DNA from: CAWJPW01 sp963844845
Lineage (GTDB): Bacteria > Acidobacteriota > Thermoanaerobaculia > Thermoanaerobaculales > Sulfomarinibacteraceae
Length of the DNA stretch: 64,000 bases
Assembly: GCA_963844845.1 (NCBI GenBank)
Contig: CAWJPW010000010.1
Location: 124,001-188,000, forward strand
Reading direction: 5' to 3'
Positions 35,537-44,957 of this stretch are shown one piece after another (the first letter of the stretch is position 1; each line of letters opens with the position of its first letter). Made by a program: the position numbers and the translations under genes. The notes under the pieces were generated by a model, which had not been told where the DNA came from, searched no databases, and worked only from the letters and a program-made list of their open reading frames with translations.

Positions 35537-35740
35537 TCAGCGGCGGGTTGCGGCGACCTTCTCCCAGCACGACCACTCACAGTCGTGGGGCGCCAACGCC
35601 GCGAGGCGCGGGTTGTCGCACTGGATGCCCACCAGCTCGCGCCGGCCGTCGACGACTTTCCACTCCAGCATCAGGCGGGCGCGCCGGCTTTCCTCAGCGC
35701 AGCCGATCTCGAGCGCTTCGATCTCGGTCGTGTCACGCAT
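35537..35740 (-). CDS. Small hypothetical protein
   Basis: The ATG at 35740 has a GGGGGAG site seven bases upstream and gives 67 residues. The sequence is acidic, with three cysteines; its C-terminal half reads LVGIQCDNPRLAALAP and HDCEWSCWEKVA. No family is recognised. It lies between the repeat-protein gene and the zinc-ribbon gene and is downstream of the latter's operon on the same strand. Confidence 0.5.
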   Translation of the reverse strand: MRDTTEIEALEIGCAEESRRARLMLEWKVVDGRRELVGIQCDNPRLAALAPHDCEWSCWEKVAATRR

Positions 35741-35913
35741 CGTCAGGCTCCCCCGGATCCCAGGGCGGCACGCGATCACCGCGATCCCGTCGGATCCGTG
35801 TCCGAGAGTACCAGCGATTGGTGAGCCATGGGAGCCCCCAACTCCTCATCGCCTCCCGTCGCCGGTGGCGGCCTCCACCGGCGGGTGCGCTCATCGAAGC
35901 CCAGCTCTCCTCC

Positions 35914-36399
35914 TCATCCGTCGTGCTTCTCGGCGCCTCCCTCATCCAACGGCGCTCCGCAGCTGGAACAGTAGAGAGCACCTGCCCCCACCGGGCGGCC
36001 GCAGGAGGGACAGCCCCTCCGCAGCGGGGCTCCGCAATGCGGGCAGAACGCTGCGTGCGCAGGCGCGCCGCGCCCGCACTCCCGGCAGGAGCCGGCGCGA
36101 GTCTCGCGCACGATGAGGTAGACCAGGAACCCGACGAAGTAGGGGATCAGGACGGCCACGATTGTCCACAGCACCGGCTCCATGCCGCGGGCCTTGGCGT
36201 CGCGATAGACGTAGACTCCGATAGCCACCAGCAGCAGGATGAAGCCCAGGGCCACCACCGTCCCGAGTGCCACGAGCACCGTTACGCTCAGGGTGTTGAC
36301 GTTGGCGAGCTTGATCACTCCGGTTGCCGCGGCGGCTGTGAAGATGAGCACCACGGCGACGCAGAGCGCGATCACTGACCAGACGACAGAGTGCTTCAC
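35914..36399 (-). CDS. Membrane protein with double zinc ribbon
   Basis: A GTG at 36399 with a GGAGG site starts a 161-residue protein. Its first part has three hydrophobic segments (VVWSVIALCVAVVLIFTAAA, VTVLVALGTVVALGFILLLV, VLWTIVAVLIPYFVGFLVYL). The C-terminal part holds four Cys-x2-Cys pairs (CRECG, CPHCG, CPSCG, CSSCG) forming two zinc ribbons in the cytoplasm. The GTG overlaps the anti-sigma factor stop (GTGA), so it belongs to the sigma-factor operon. It may sense or relay membrane state, but no direct evidence says so. Confidence 0.8.
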   Translation of the reverse strand: MKHSVVWSVIALCVAVVLIFTAAAATGVIKLANVNTLSVTVLVALGTVVALGFILLLVAIGVYVYRDAKARGMEPVLWTIVAVLIPYFVGFLVYLIVRETRAGSCRECGRGAPAHAAFCPHCGAPLRRGCPSCGRPVGAGALYCSSCGAPLDEGGAEKHDG

Positions 36400-36845
36400 G
36401 GCGACACCTCCAACGCCGGGCGGAGCCCGACTCTCTCGACGACAACGATGAGGACGGCAGTGGCGGCGAGCCCTAGTGAGAGACACAGCCCCGCGGCCGT
36501 GACCAACGCCACCGGTGCCGGCAGGACGAGCGCGAGACCGCGTGCGAAGACCACGGTGGGCAGCACCAACGAGCCCACGAGGTTGACGAGCCCGGCCACA
36601 GCCGCCGCCGCGGTGACCAACCGACCGGGAGTCGGCCGCGCCGCCTCCACCACACGGTGGCGCAGCTCCGGAGACAGGGCGGGACCGCCGGCTACGAGCC
36701 TTGGCGCCAGGCCGACCCCGACCGTGAACGCTCGGCACCCGGCGCAGACCGCAAGATGGAGGTCGACCTCCTGCGGCAGGTCATCATCCTCCATCGCCGC
36801 ATGCACCACCGCCTCGCGAGTCACGAAGCAGTCAGATGAACTCAT
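36396..36845 (-). CDS. Anti-sigma factor with zf-HC2-type zinc finger
   Basis: The 149-residue protein has a cytoplasmic N-terminus with the HLAVCAGCRAF motif (His-x3-Cys-x2-Cys, as in ZAS/zf-HC2 anti-sigma factors), then three hydrophobic segments. Its start overlaps the end of the sigma-factor gene by 14 bases and its stop overlaps the next GTG, so all three are one operon. By analogy with the family it would hold the cognate ECF sigma factor inactive at the membrane until a signal arrives. Confidence 0.8.
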   Translation of the reverse strand: MSSSDCFVTREAVVHAAMEDDDLPQEVDLHLAVCAGCRAFTVGVGLAPRLVAGGPALSPELRHRVVEAARPTPGRLVTAAAAVAGLVNLVGSLVLPTVVFARGLALVLPAPVALVTAAGLCLSLGLAATAVLIVVVERVGLRPALEVSP

Positions 36846-37413
36846 CTCGACCCTCCTGGAGCTGCTGCCAGACCTCGCCCAGGGCGGTGAGGGCCCGGGA
36901 CAGGCGGCTCTTCACCGTTCCCACGGGGACACCGCAGACGGCCGCGATCTCCTCGTACGAGCACTCGGCGTAGAAGCGCAGCCACACGACCTCGCGCTGC
37001 CGGGGCGCAAGCCCCGCCAGCAGCCAGCCCGCGGCGTCACGCGCCAGTACCGACTCGCGGAAGTCGCGCGGCTCCGGAGAGTCCGGCACGGGCCCCCTGG
37101 AGTCCGGCGTCGCCGAGACCGGGCGCCGCCAGCGCCGGTACCAGCGCAGACGATCGTAGGCACGGTTGCGGGCGACGCGCAGCAGCCACGGCTTCAGCGG
37201 CCGCCCGGGGTCCAGGCTCGCGGCGCGACGCATCACCCGCACCCAGGTGTCCTGGAAGGCGTCCTCGGCCTCGGCGCGGTCGTGCAGGATCGACATGAGG
37301 TAGCGCAACAGGTCCTCCCCGTGGCGGTCGACGATGCCTGCAAGCGCTGAGTGGTCCCCGGCCTTGAGCCGGCGTACGAGGGAGCGCTCGTCCCGTGAGT
37401 CCGCGTCGACCAT
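36832..37413 (-). CDS. ECF-family RNA polymerase sigma factor
   Basis: The protein has the ECF layout: region 2 (LLRYLMSILHDRAEAEDAFQ, then DTWVRVMR) and region 4 (LAPRQREVVWLRFYAECSYE, then EIAAVCGVPVGTVKSRLSRA, a helix-turn-helix for the -35 element). The ATG at 37413 was picked to begin just before the conserved DERSLVRRLKAGD segment; alternative starts up to 37482 exist and no strong ribosome-binding site decides. The anti-sigma gene follows with overlap. The promoter likely lies in the 300 bases shared with the divergent GGDEF gene. Confidence 0.9.
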   Translation of the reverse strand: MVDADSRDERSLVRRLKAGDHSALAGIVDRHGEDLLRYLMSILHDRAEAEDAFQDTWVRVMRRAASLDPGRPLKPWLLRVARNRAYDRLRWYRRWRRPVSATPDSRGPVPDSPEPRDFRESVLARDAAGWLLAGLAPRQREVVWLRFYAECSYEEIAAVCGVPVGTVKSRLSRALTALGEVWQQLQEGRDEFI

Positions 37414-37714
37414 GTCGATGAGGTTACGCCCCACCCTCTCCGGAGGTTCCACTCGGCCGTCGCATCGGCCTGAGGTGAGCACCGGCGATGGCGTCCTTCT
37501 CCAGCTCGGCGAGAGTCCGGGGGCCGCCTTGGAGCGGCGCCGCCATCGCGGCTTGCGTTAGCCTTCTGACAGGCTTAGATTTGGAGAACAAGACGCAGAG
37601 CCGCTGATGCCGTGAGACCGTCGCGTGTGGCGGCTTGGCAGGTATTGTCGTTCACGGAACCGCCCGCAGATGATCGTCGTGTCCTCCACGGGCGACGGGG
37701 CCGGGAGCAGACGA

Positions 37715-39403
37715 ATGAGCAACGCGGCTGGGGGCAGGACTCCCGCACCACCGGCAGGTCTCATGATGGGACCGAAGACTTGGCGCCACATTCTCGACGC
37801 GGTCGGGGGGCCCGTGTTTCTCCACGACCTGCACTACCGCGTGATCCTGGCAAACACAGCCTACTGCCGCGCAGCCGGCGTGCGCGAGGCGGACGCCCTG
37901 GGCAAGCTTTATTGGGAGGTCTTTCCGCTGGGCGCGGGGCCGCTGCCCGGGTGCCAGGCTGCGAGGCAGCGGGCGGACGGTACACCGAGCCCGGAGGACG
38001 TTCGCGCCGGGGAGAGACACTTCTCCCTGCTGTGCTACACGGTGCCAGACGATGAGGGAGGGCCCCTGTGCTTTCTGCACGTGCTCACAGATATCACCGA
38101 GCAGAGGCGGGTCGAGGCCGCGCTGACGGAGAGCGAGGCGCGCTACCGCAATATCACCGAGACGACCAGCGACTGGGCCTGGCAGACCGATGAGAACGGC
38201 ACCTATATCTATGTCAGCCGCAAGATCACCGACGTCCTTGGTTACAGCCCGGAAGAGGTGTGCGGGAAGACCCTCTTCGACCTGATGCCTCCGGAGGAGG
38301 CTGCGCGCGTAGGCGAGATCTTCAGTGACCTGGCCAGCGCAAAGCTGCCGTTTTCCTTCCTCGAGAAGATCAACATCCACAAGGACGGCCATCCAGTCAT
38401 CCTCGAGACCAGCGGAGCGCCGGTCATTGGCGACGACGGCGAGCTTCGCGGGTACTTCGGGGTCGAGCACGACATCACGCGGCGCAGACAGTTGGAGCAG
38501 AAGGTCCGCGAGACCGAGGCCCGGTTCAGGGTCATCTTCGAGCAGTCCGCAGACGTCACCTACCTCCTGGGCCGCGACGGTACGTTCACATCGCTCAGCC
38601 CTGCCTTCGAGACCCTGACGGGTTGGCATCCCGAGGCGTGGGTCGGTAAGCCCTTCGCCCCCCTGGTTCACCCGGACGACCTGCCGCGAGCCATGGAGAT
38701 CTTCCTGAACGCCTGTACCGGCAAGACGTCGCCGGACTTTGAGCTGCGCCTGGCAAAGAAGTCCGGCGGCTACCTGGATGCCGAGCTCAGCATGGTACCG
38801 GTGGATATGAGCGACGGCACCGTCGTCATAGGGATCGCGAGGGACGTCAGCGAACGCAAGCGTGAGGAGGAGAGGATCCTCGTCTTTGCCACCATCGATG
38901 CACTCACGGGACTGAAAAATCGACGCGAGTTCTCCACTATCCTCGCCAAGGAGGTGGAGCGAGCGAAGAGGTTCGGCAACCCTCTGTCTTTGATCATGTG
39001 CGACATCGACCATTTCAAGCAGGTCAACGATACCCTCGGCCATGACGTGGGTGATCTCGTGCTCCGGGCTGTCGGCCAGCTGATGACAGAGAACACGCGT
39101 TCGCTCGACGTGGTGGCCAGATGGGGCGGGGAGGAGTTCATGGTTCTCCTGCCGCAGTCGGATGTCGACGCTGCCTGCATCCTGGCGGAGAAGCTGCGCG
39201 CGTCGGTCGCCGAGTTTCAGTTCGAGACGGTCGGTCAGGTGACCCTCAGCTTTGGTGTGACCGGCTACACGCGGACGGAGGACATCGAGACGACGCTGAA
39301 GCGAGTCGACGATGCCTTGTACAAGGCCAAGGACAACGGGAGAAACCGCGTCGAGACCGTACGGGCGGTGCCCGAGAGAGATGGTTCCCCTCCTGCCGGG
39401 TAA
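37715..39403 (+). CDS. PAS-domain diguanylate cyclase
   Basis: The ATG at 37715 follows GGGAG. The 562-residue protein has no membrane helices. Three PAS-type domains sit at about residues 20-135, 140-260 and 265-385, each ending in a conserved PAC-like strand (VLTDITEQRR, VEHDITRRRQ, IARDVSERKR). A complete GGDEF domain follows, with DALTGLKNRR, the metal-binding MCDIDHFKQVND and the active site GGEEF. It should make cyclic-di-GMP from two GTP in response to signals sensed by PAS. No inhibitory RxxD site can be pinpointed with certainty. Confidence 0.92.
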   Translation: MSNAAGGRTPAPPAGLMMGPKTWRHILDAVGGPVFLHDLHYRVILANTAYCRAAGVREADALGKLYWEVFPLGAGPLPGCQAARQRADGTPSPEDVRAGERHFSLLCYTVPDDEGGPLCFLHVLTDITEQRRVEAALTESEARYRNITETTSDWAWQTDENGTYIYVSRKITDVLGYSPEEVCGKTLFDLMPPEEAARVGEIFSDLASAKLPFSFLEKINIHKDGHPVILETSGAPVIGDDGELRGYFGVEHDITRRRQLEQKVRETEARFRVIFEQSADVTYLLGRDGTFTSLSPAFETLTGWHPEAWVGKPFAPLVHPDDLPRAMEIFLNACTGKTSPDFELRLAKKSGGYLDAELSMVPVDMSDGTVVIGIARDVSERKREEERILVFATIDALTGLKNRREFSTILAKEVERAKRFGNPLSLIMCDIDHFKQVNDTLGHDVGDLVLRAVGQLMTENTRSLDVVARWGGEEFMVLLPQSDVDAACILAEKLRASVAEFQFETVGQVTLSFGVTGYTRTEDIETTLKRVDDALYKAKDNGRNRVETVRAVPERDGSPPAG

Positions 39404-39982
39404 AGAAGCGACCGTCTGGGTTCGGCCCCGGCTGTCGGTAATCCCGACCCACCGCCAGTCGAGCGCCGGCGGTGAGCTCCTGCTGGGGCTCGCTCCGGTG
39501 CGACGTCACTCAACATGCGACCGAAAGCCTCGGGGTGGCGGCGACGAGGAGAACCGCCGGGGCCCGTACCGGTAGGCGCCGCATGCTCGCCTCACGTCGT
39601 CGCGGTGCGCTGCCATGACCGCGGCCGGCAGCAGGAAGAGGTCGAGGGCGGCGAGGACGCCGCCCCACCGGAGCACGGCGGTCGCGGCGGCCGCGGCGCT
39701 CTCGCCGTGCTCCTCGAACACCGGCAGGTCGGCGGCGCTCACCTTGACCACCCGGGCAACACGGGCGGTCTCCTCGTCCCGCCCGTAGCCGTTGGCCGGG
39801 TCCAGGGGGGCTACGTGCCCGCAACCACTCGCCGAGCGCACGCGATGGCGATCGCTGCTGATGCGCCGGTCGCTGTGGAGTCACGTCCGGCCGGGGCGTC
39901 GGTCGCCACCCACTCCTTGAAAATGTGAGCATATACTCGAGGAGGGCCACCATCTTACGGGGTCATCGGAGCAAGCAGGCCT
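39404..39982. other. Intergenic stretch without a firm gene
   Basis: The 579 bases between the diguanylate cyclase and the hybrid kinase contain one weak candidate on the minus strand (39506-39841), listed separately, and otherwise nothing recognisable. Just before the kinase start an AT-richer patch (AGCATATACTCGAGG near 39930) may hold its promoter. Confidence 0.4.
39506..39841 (-). CDS. Doubtful short membrane-protein frame or remnant
   Basis: A 111-residue frame holds one charged helix (EETARVARVVKVSAADLPVF) followed by a hydrophobic segment (TAVLRWGGVLAALDLFLLPA). The composition is more protein-like than the surrounding frames, but there is no convincing ribosome-binding site and no family match that I recognise. 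It may be the remains of a small membrane protein. Confidence 0.2.
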   Translation of the reverse strand: MRSASGCGHVAPLDPANGYGRDEETARVARVVKVSAADLPVFEEHGESAAAAATAVLRWGGVLAALDLFLLPAAVMAAHRDDVRRACGAYRYGPRRFSSSPPPRGFRSHVE

Positions 39983-42682
39983 ATGCACGACCCGCCACAG
40001 AGCCATGGTTCGCTCGAGCCCGAGCGCTGCCCAGTGACCGGGCTGCCGATCACTGCGCGCCCGGAGTGGCGGGACGTGGAGCTGGACGAAGGCTTCAGTA
40101 CGACTCTCTGGCTGGTTGGCGACGCCATCCAGGTCGGCCAGTCGAAGGGACACGGTACCGGCCGCGGCGTCGTTCGAGCCATGGCCCTGGCACAGCGCAT
40201 CGTCGACGACGCGGTGGGCCCGGGGCAGCCGTATGTCCAGATCTCCGATCTTACTCAACTTTCGAGCGTCTCGTTTGACGCGCGACGGCACTACGCAGAC
40301 GCGTTGCAGGGCCGCGACGGTCTGGCCGGGCTGGTGTTCTGCGGCGCCTCGCCGCTGCAGAAGATCGCGATATCGCTCGGGTTGAGCCTGCACCTGATCG
40401 ATGCGCGTGTCGAGGTCGTCGACGACCTCGACACGGCCCTTCGGCGAGCGGTCGAGCTGCTCGGGAATCGCCGCGCGGAGACGTCGCCCGCCGGCGCGGA
40501 CGCCGCGGTCACGGGCCGCGGCGCCCGTGGCCCGTGGGAGCTTCGTCTCCCCGGGCTGACGGTGATCTACAGCGCGGTCGCCCGCGACGTGATGTACTCG
40601 GAGGTGGTCGGCCGGTTTGAGGCCGAGCACGTCGAGCCGATCTTCAAAATGAACGAGCGCGTCGCCGTAGAGATGGACGCGCCTCCGACGGGCCTCGTCG
40701 TCGTGATCGGGGTCGCAGGCATGAGCGGCATGTCATTCGACGCTCGCCGCCGCTGGGTCCGGGAGGTGCTCTCTTGGCACCGCATGCGGCAGCTGCGGCT
40801 GTTGGTGTTTCACGGCGCTGGGGGCCTGGTCCAGGCGGCGGTCACCATCTCGCGGCCGCTGGTCCCGTTCGAGGTCCGCAGCGTCGGCGACCGCGACGCC
40901 GCGCTGGCTCTGGCGTTGGGACGCGGTGGTCGCGGCCGGCACCGCGCCGACCGGGCTGCGGGCGGCGTGGTGACCGTCCAACAGGAGGACATCGAGTCCC
41001 TGATGCGCCTCATCGGCGCCCTCGAGTGGGGCGTCGGGCGCGAGATCGAGGCGCCACCGCTGCTGCCTGCGGACCATTCGTTGGCGCCCCTGGTCGATGC
41101 GTTCTCGCTGGTCAAGGCCGACCTCGACGAGATCCTCGAGCAGCGCACGCGCGCGGAGGAGGCGGCACGGCAGAGCGAGGAGCGGTACCGCACGATCCTC
41201 GAGACGATCGTCGACGGCTACTACGAGGTCGATCGTGCCGGCGACCTGGTGTCCTGCAACCCCTCCCTGCTCGCGATGCTCGGCTACTCGAGCGAGGAGA
41301 TGCTCGGCCTCAACAACCGCGCCTACATGGACGCGGACAACGCCCGCCGAGTCTTCGAGACCTTCAACCGGGTGTGGCAGACGGGGGAGCCGGCCAAGAA
41401 CCTCGGCTGGGAGCTGCTCCGCCGCGACAAGACGACGGTACCGGTCGAGACGTCGGTGACCCTGGTTCGTGACGGGTCCGGCCGGCCGGTGGGGTTTCGC
41501 GGCATCATCCGCGACATCAGCGAACGGATCCGGCTCGAGGCGGAGCTCGCCCATGCCCACCGCATGGAGGCGATCGGGACGCTTGCCGGCGGCGTCGCCC
41601 ACAACTTCAACAACCTGCTGATGGGGATCGAGGGCAACATCTCGCTGGCCGCCTCGGATCCGGGGCTGACCGAAGCCCATCGGCGGCGGCTTGCCACCGT
41701 CTCGGCGCTTGTCAAGGACGGTGCGCGTCTGACGGCGCAGCTGCTCGGCTTCGCGCAGTCGGGCCGCTATGAGGTGCGCCCCCTTGACGTGAACGCCCTG
41801 GTGACCGAGCTCGTCGAGACGGTCGCGCTGGCGCGACGCGACCTCCGCCTGAGTACCGAGCTCGAGCCGGGCCTGCCGGCGGTGCGCGCCGATCGCGCCC
41901 AGCTTCAGCAGGTGCTGCTCAACCTCCTGCTCAATGCCGCCGACGCGATGCCCCAGGGCGGAGATGCGGCCGTGCGTACCCGGCGGATCGCTGCTGAGCA
42001 GCTGGGCGAACGGTCCACGCCTCCGCGCACCCCGCACTACATCAAGATCGAGGTCTCCGACACCGGCGTTGGCATGGACTCGGCGGTGCTGGAGCGCATC
42101 TTCGAGCCGTTCTTCACCACCAAGGGCAGCGCCGGCACGGGCCTGGGGCTGCCCTCGGCCTACGGCATCGTCTCCTCTCACGGCGGCTACCTCGACGTCG
42201 ACTCGAGTCCGGGAGCAGGCTCTACCTTTACAGTCCTGCTGCCGGCCAGCGACGAGCCCGCCGAGGCACCCAGCGGACCCGCGCCGATCGCGTTGCGCGG
42301 CGCCGGCACCGTCCTCGTGGTCGATGACGACCCCGCCATCGCCGAAGCCGCAGCGGCACTGGTCGCGTCGCTCGGCTACATTCCGTTGGTCGCGACCAGC
42401 GGCCGGCAGGCGATCGAGGAGCTGCAGCGGCGCGGCCAGGAGATCGACGTCGTGCTGCTCGACCTTGTCCTGCCCGACATGTCCGGCGGGGAGGTCTTCG
42501 ACGCGTTGCGGGCGATCGAGCCCGGAGTCCGGATCGTACTGTCGAGCGGCTACAGCCGGGACGGCGAGGTCGCCCGGATCCTTGAGCGGGGCTGCGACGA
42601 CTTTCTGCAGAAGCCCTACAGCCTGGTGCAGCTCAGTGAGCGTTTGCGGTCGCTGCTCGGTTCGCCGGAAGCAGACACCTGA
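39983..42682 (+). CDS. Hybrid histidine kinase with duplicated N-terminal domain, PAS and receiver
   Basis: Residues about 28-155 and 178-310 are two copies of one alpha/beta domain: both have a strand, a long amphipathic helix, the motif SFDARRR/H-Y or W, then LVF-x-GA and a closing strand. The fold looks STAS- or SpoIIAA-like. A coiled stretch and one PAS domain follow, then HisKA with the phospho-acceptor in GTLAGGVAHNFNNLLMGIEG, a HATPase domain (GVGMDSAVLERIFEPFFTTK, GTGLGLPSAYGI), and a C-terminal receiver with Asp in VVLLDLVLPDMSGGEVF. There are no membrane helices, so it senses in the cytoplasm. No separate response-regulator gene is adjacent. Confidence 0.88.
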   Translation: MHDPPQSHGSLEPERCPVTGLPITARPEWRDVELDEGFSTTLWLVGDAIQVGQSKGHGTGRGVVRAMALAQRIVDDAVGPGQPYVQISDLTQLSSVSFDARRHYADALQGRDGLAGLVFCGASPLQKIAISLGLSLHLIDARVEVVDDLDTALRRAVELLGNRRAETSPAGADAAVTGRGARGPWELRLPGLTVIYSAVARDVMYSEVVGRFEAEHVEPIFKMNERVAVEMDAPPTGLVVVIGVAGMSGMSFDARRRWVREVLSWHRMRQLRLLVFHGAGGLVQAAVTISRPLVPFEVRSVGDRDAALALALGRGGRGRHRADRAAGGVVTVQQEDIESLMRLIGALEWGVGREIEAPPLLPADHSLAPLVDAFSLVKADLDEILEQRTRAEEAARQSEERYRTILETIVDGYYEVDRAGDLVSCNPSLLAMLGYSSEEMLGLNNRAYMDADNARRVFETFNRVWQTGEPAKNLGWELLRRDKTTVPVETSVTLVRDGSGRPVGFRGIIRDISERIRLEAELAHAHRMEAIGTLAGGVAHNFNNLLMGIEGNISLAASDPGLTEAHRRRLATVSALVKDGARLTAQLLGFAQSGRYEVRPLDVNALVTELVETVALARRDLRLSTELEPGLPAVRADRAQLQQVLLNLLLNAADAMPQGGDAAVRTRRIAAEQLGERSTPPRTPHYIKIEVSDTGVGMDSAVLERIFEPFFTTKGSAGTGLGLPSAYGIVSSHGGYLDVDSSPGAGSTFTVLLPASDEPAEAPSGPAPIALRGAGTVLVVDDDPAIAEAAAALVASLGYIPLVATSGRQAIEELQRRGQEIDVVLLDLVLPDMSGGEVFDALRAIEPGVRIVLSSGYSRDGEVARILERGCDDFLQKPYSLVQLSERLRSLLGSPEADT

Positions 42683-42971
42683 CCCTCATCGGCGAGCCGC
42701 ATGAGGTGCTCGCCACGCCCCGCTCCTGTCCGAGTTGCCGACTGCATCCACACTCCAGATTCTGAGGACTGTGAGCTCTCACACCCAGTCCGAACCGCCC
42801 AGTACGCAATCCGCCGCCGGGGCCCTACGGGCGTGGCGAAGAAGCCCGAAGGTCGGGTCGGTTGGGCGGCTCACGGGCTCGGCTCCGCCAGGAGAACGAC
42901 CCGGCGTCCGCCACCCGCGCGGGGCCTGCGCGGACGGCTGCCGCCGGCCTGCGGCGGGCCAAAGCTTCTCA

Positions 42972-44188
42972 TCACTCGTACCGCAGCGCGTCGATGGGGT
43001 TGAGCGCCGCCGCCTTCCGGGCCGGGTAGAAGCCGAAGAAGATCCCCACACTTGCCGAGAATGCGAGGGCGAGGATCACGGTGGGCGGCGACACCGCCGT
43101 GGTCCAACCGGTGAAGTGAGCGAGCAGCCGAGCCCCGGCGAACCCGACGAGGATTCCCACCGCGCCGCCCAGCAGGCTCATCACCGTGCTCTCCACCAGG
43201 AACTGGGTGAGCACGTCGGCGCCGTGCGCGCCGATCGCCAGGCGGATTCCGATCTCGCGGGTCCGCTCGGTAACCGACACCAGCATGATGTTCATGATCC
43301 CGATTCCTCCAACCAGCAGTGAGATCGACGCGATGGCCGCGAGCAGCAGCGTCATCACCTCGGTGGTGCTCTGGGCGGTCTCGGCGAGCTCGTTCTGGTT
43401 CTTCACCGTGAAGTCGCTGTCCTGCCACGAGGCAAGGTGGTGAGCCTCACGCATGATCGCGGTGATCTCCTGCTCGGCGGCGGCGATGTCCTCCGGGTTG
43501 GAGGTGGAGGCGAGGATCGTGGGAATGAACTGGTGGCCGGCAAGGCGATCCTGCACCGTGGTGTAGGGGGCGAGGATGACGTCGTCCTGGTCGTTGCCGT
43601 TGGCGGTCTGGCCCTTGGGCGCCAGCAGCCCGATGATCTTGAAGGGGACGTTGCGGATCTGCAGCTCCTGACCCACCGGGTCCTGATCGGGGAAGAGGTT
43701 GGCGGCGATGGTTTGGCCGATCACCGCCACCTTGCGGTCGGCGCGCACGTCGGCCTCGTTGAAGAAGGCTCCCGAGGAGACCGGCCAGTCGCGGATCACC
43801 TGGTAGTCGACGGAGACGCCCTGGACGTGCGAGTGCCAGTTCCCCTGGCCGCCGATCACCTGACTGGGGGCGATGATCACCGGCGACACCGCGGTGAGCA
43901 GGGTGCTTTCCCGCCGCAGGGTGTCGACGTCGTGCACGGTGAGCCGGTTGAAGCTCTGCGCGCCCTGGTTGACGCCCCCCTGGGTGGCAGCGCCGGGGGT
44001 GAGGACGATCATGTTGGTGCCGAGGCTCTGGATCTGCTCCTTGATCCGCTCCTGCGCGCCCTGGCCCACCGCCACCATGACGATGACCGCGGCCACGCCG
44101 ATGATGATGCCGAGCATGGTGAGCAGCGTGCGCATCTTGTTCTTGAGGATGCTCTGCCACGCGACCTTGACGAGGTTGGAGGCACGCA

Positions 44189-44189
<1 letters not shown>
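42972..44189 (-). CDS. MacB-like ABC transporter permease (FtsX fold)
   Basis: The 405-residue protein has one N-terminal helix (LLTMLGIIIGVAAVIVMVAV), a periplasmic MacB core of about 210 residues and three C-terminal helices with the conserved TREIGIRLAIGAHGADVLTQ segment. This is the MacB-type mechanotransmission permease, here without fused ATPase. Its ATG overlaps the ATPase stop by one base. In MacAB-TolC systems the pair pushes substrates such as peptides or macrolides from the periplasm through an outer-membrane channel. Downstream, 289 bases with a CCGCCG-GCCTG-CGGCGG hairpin (42941-42957) separate it from the convergent kinase gene. Confidence 0.9.
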
Positions 44190-44944
<755 letters not shown>

Positions 44945-44957
44945 CACCGATCCCCCG

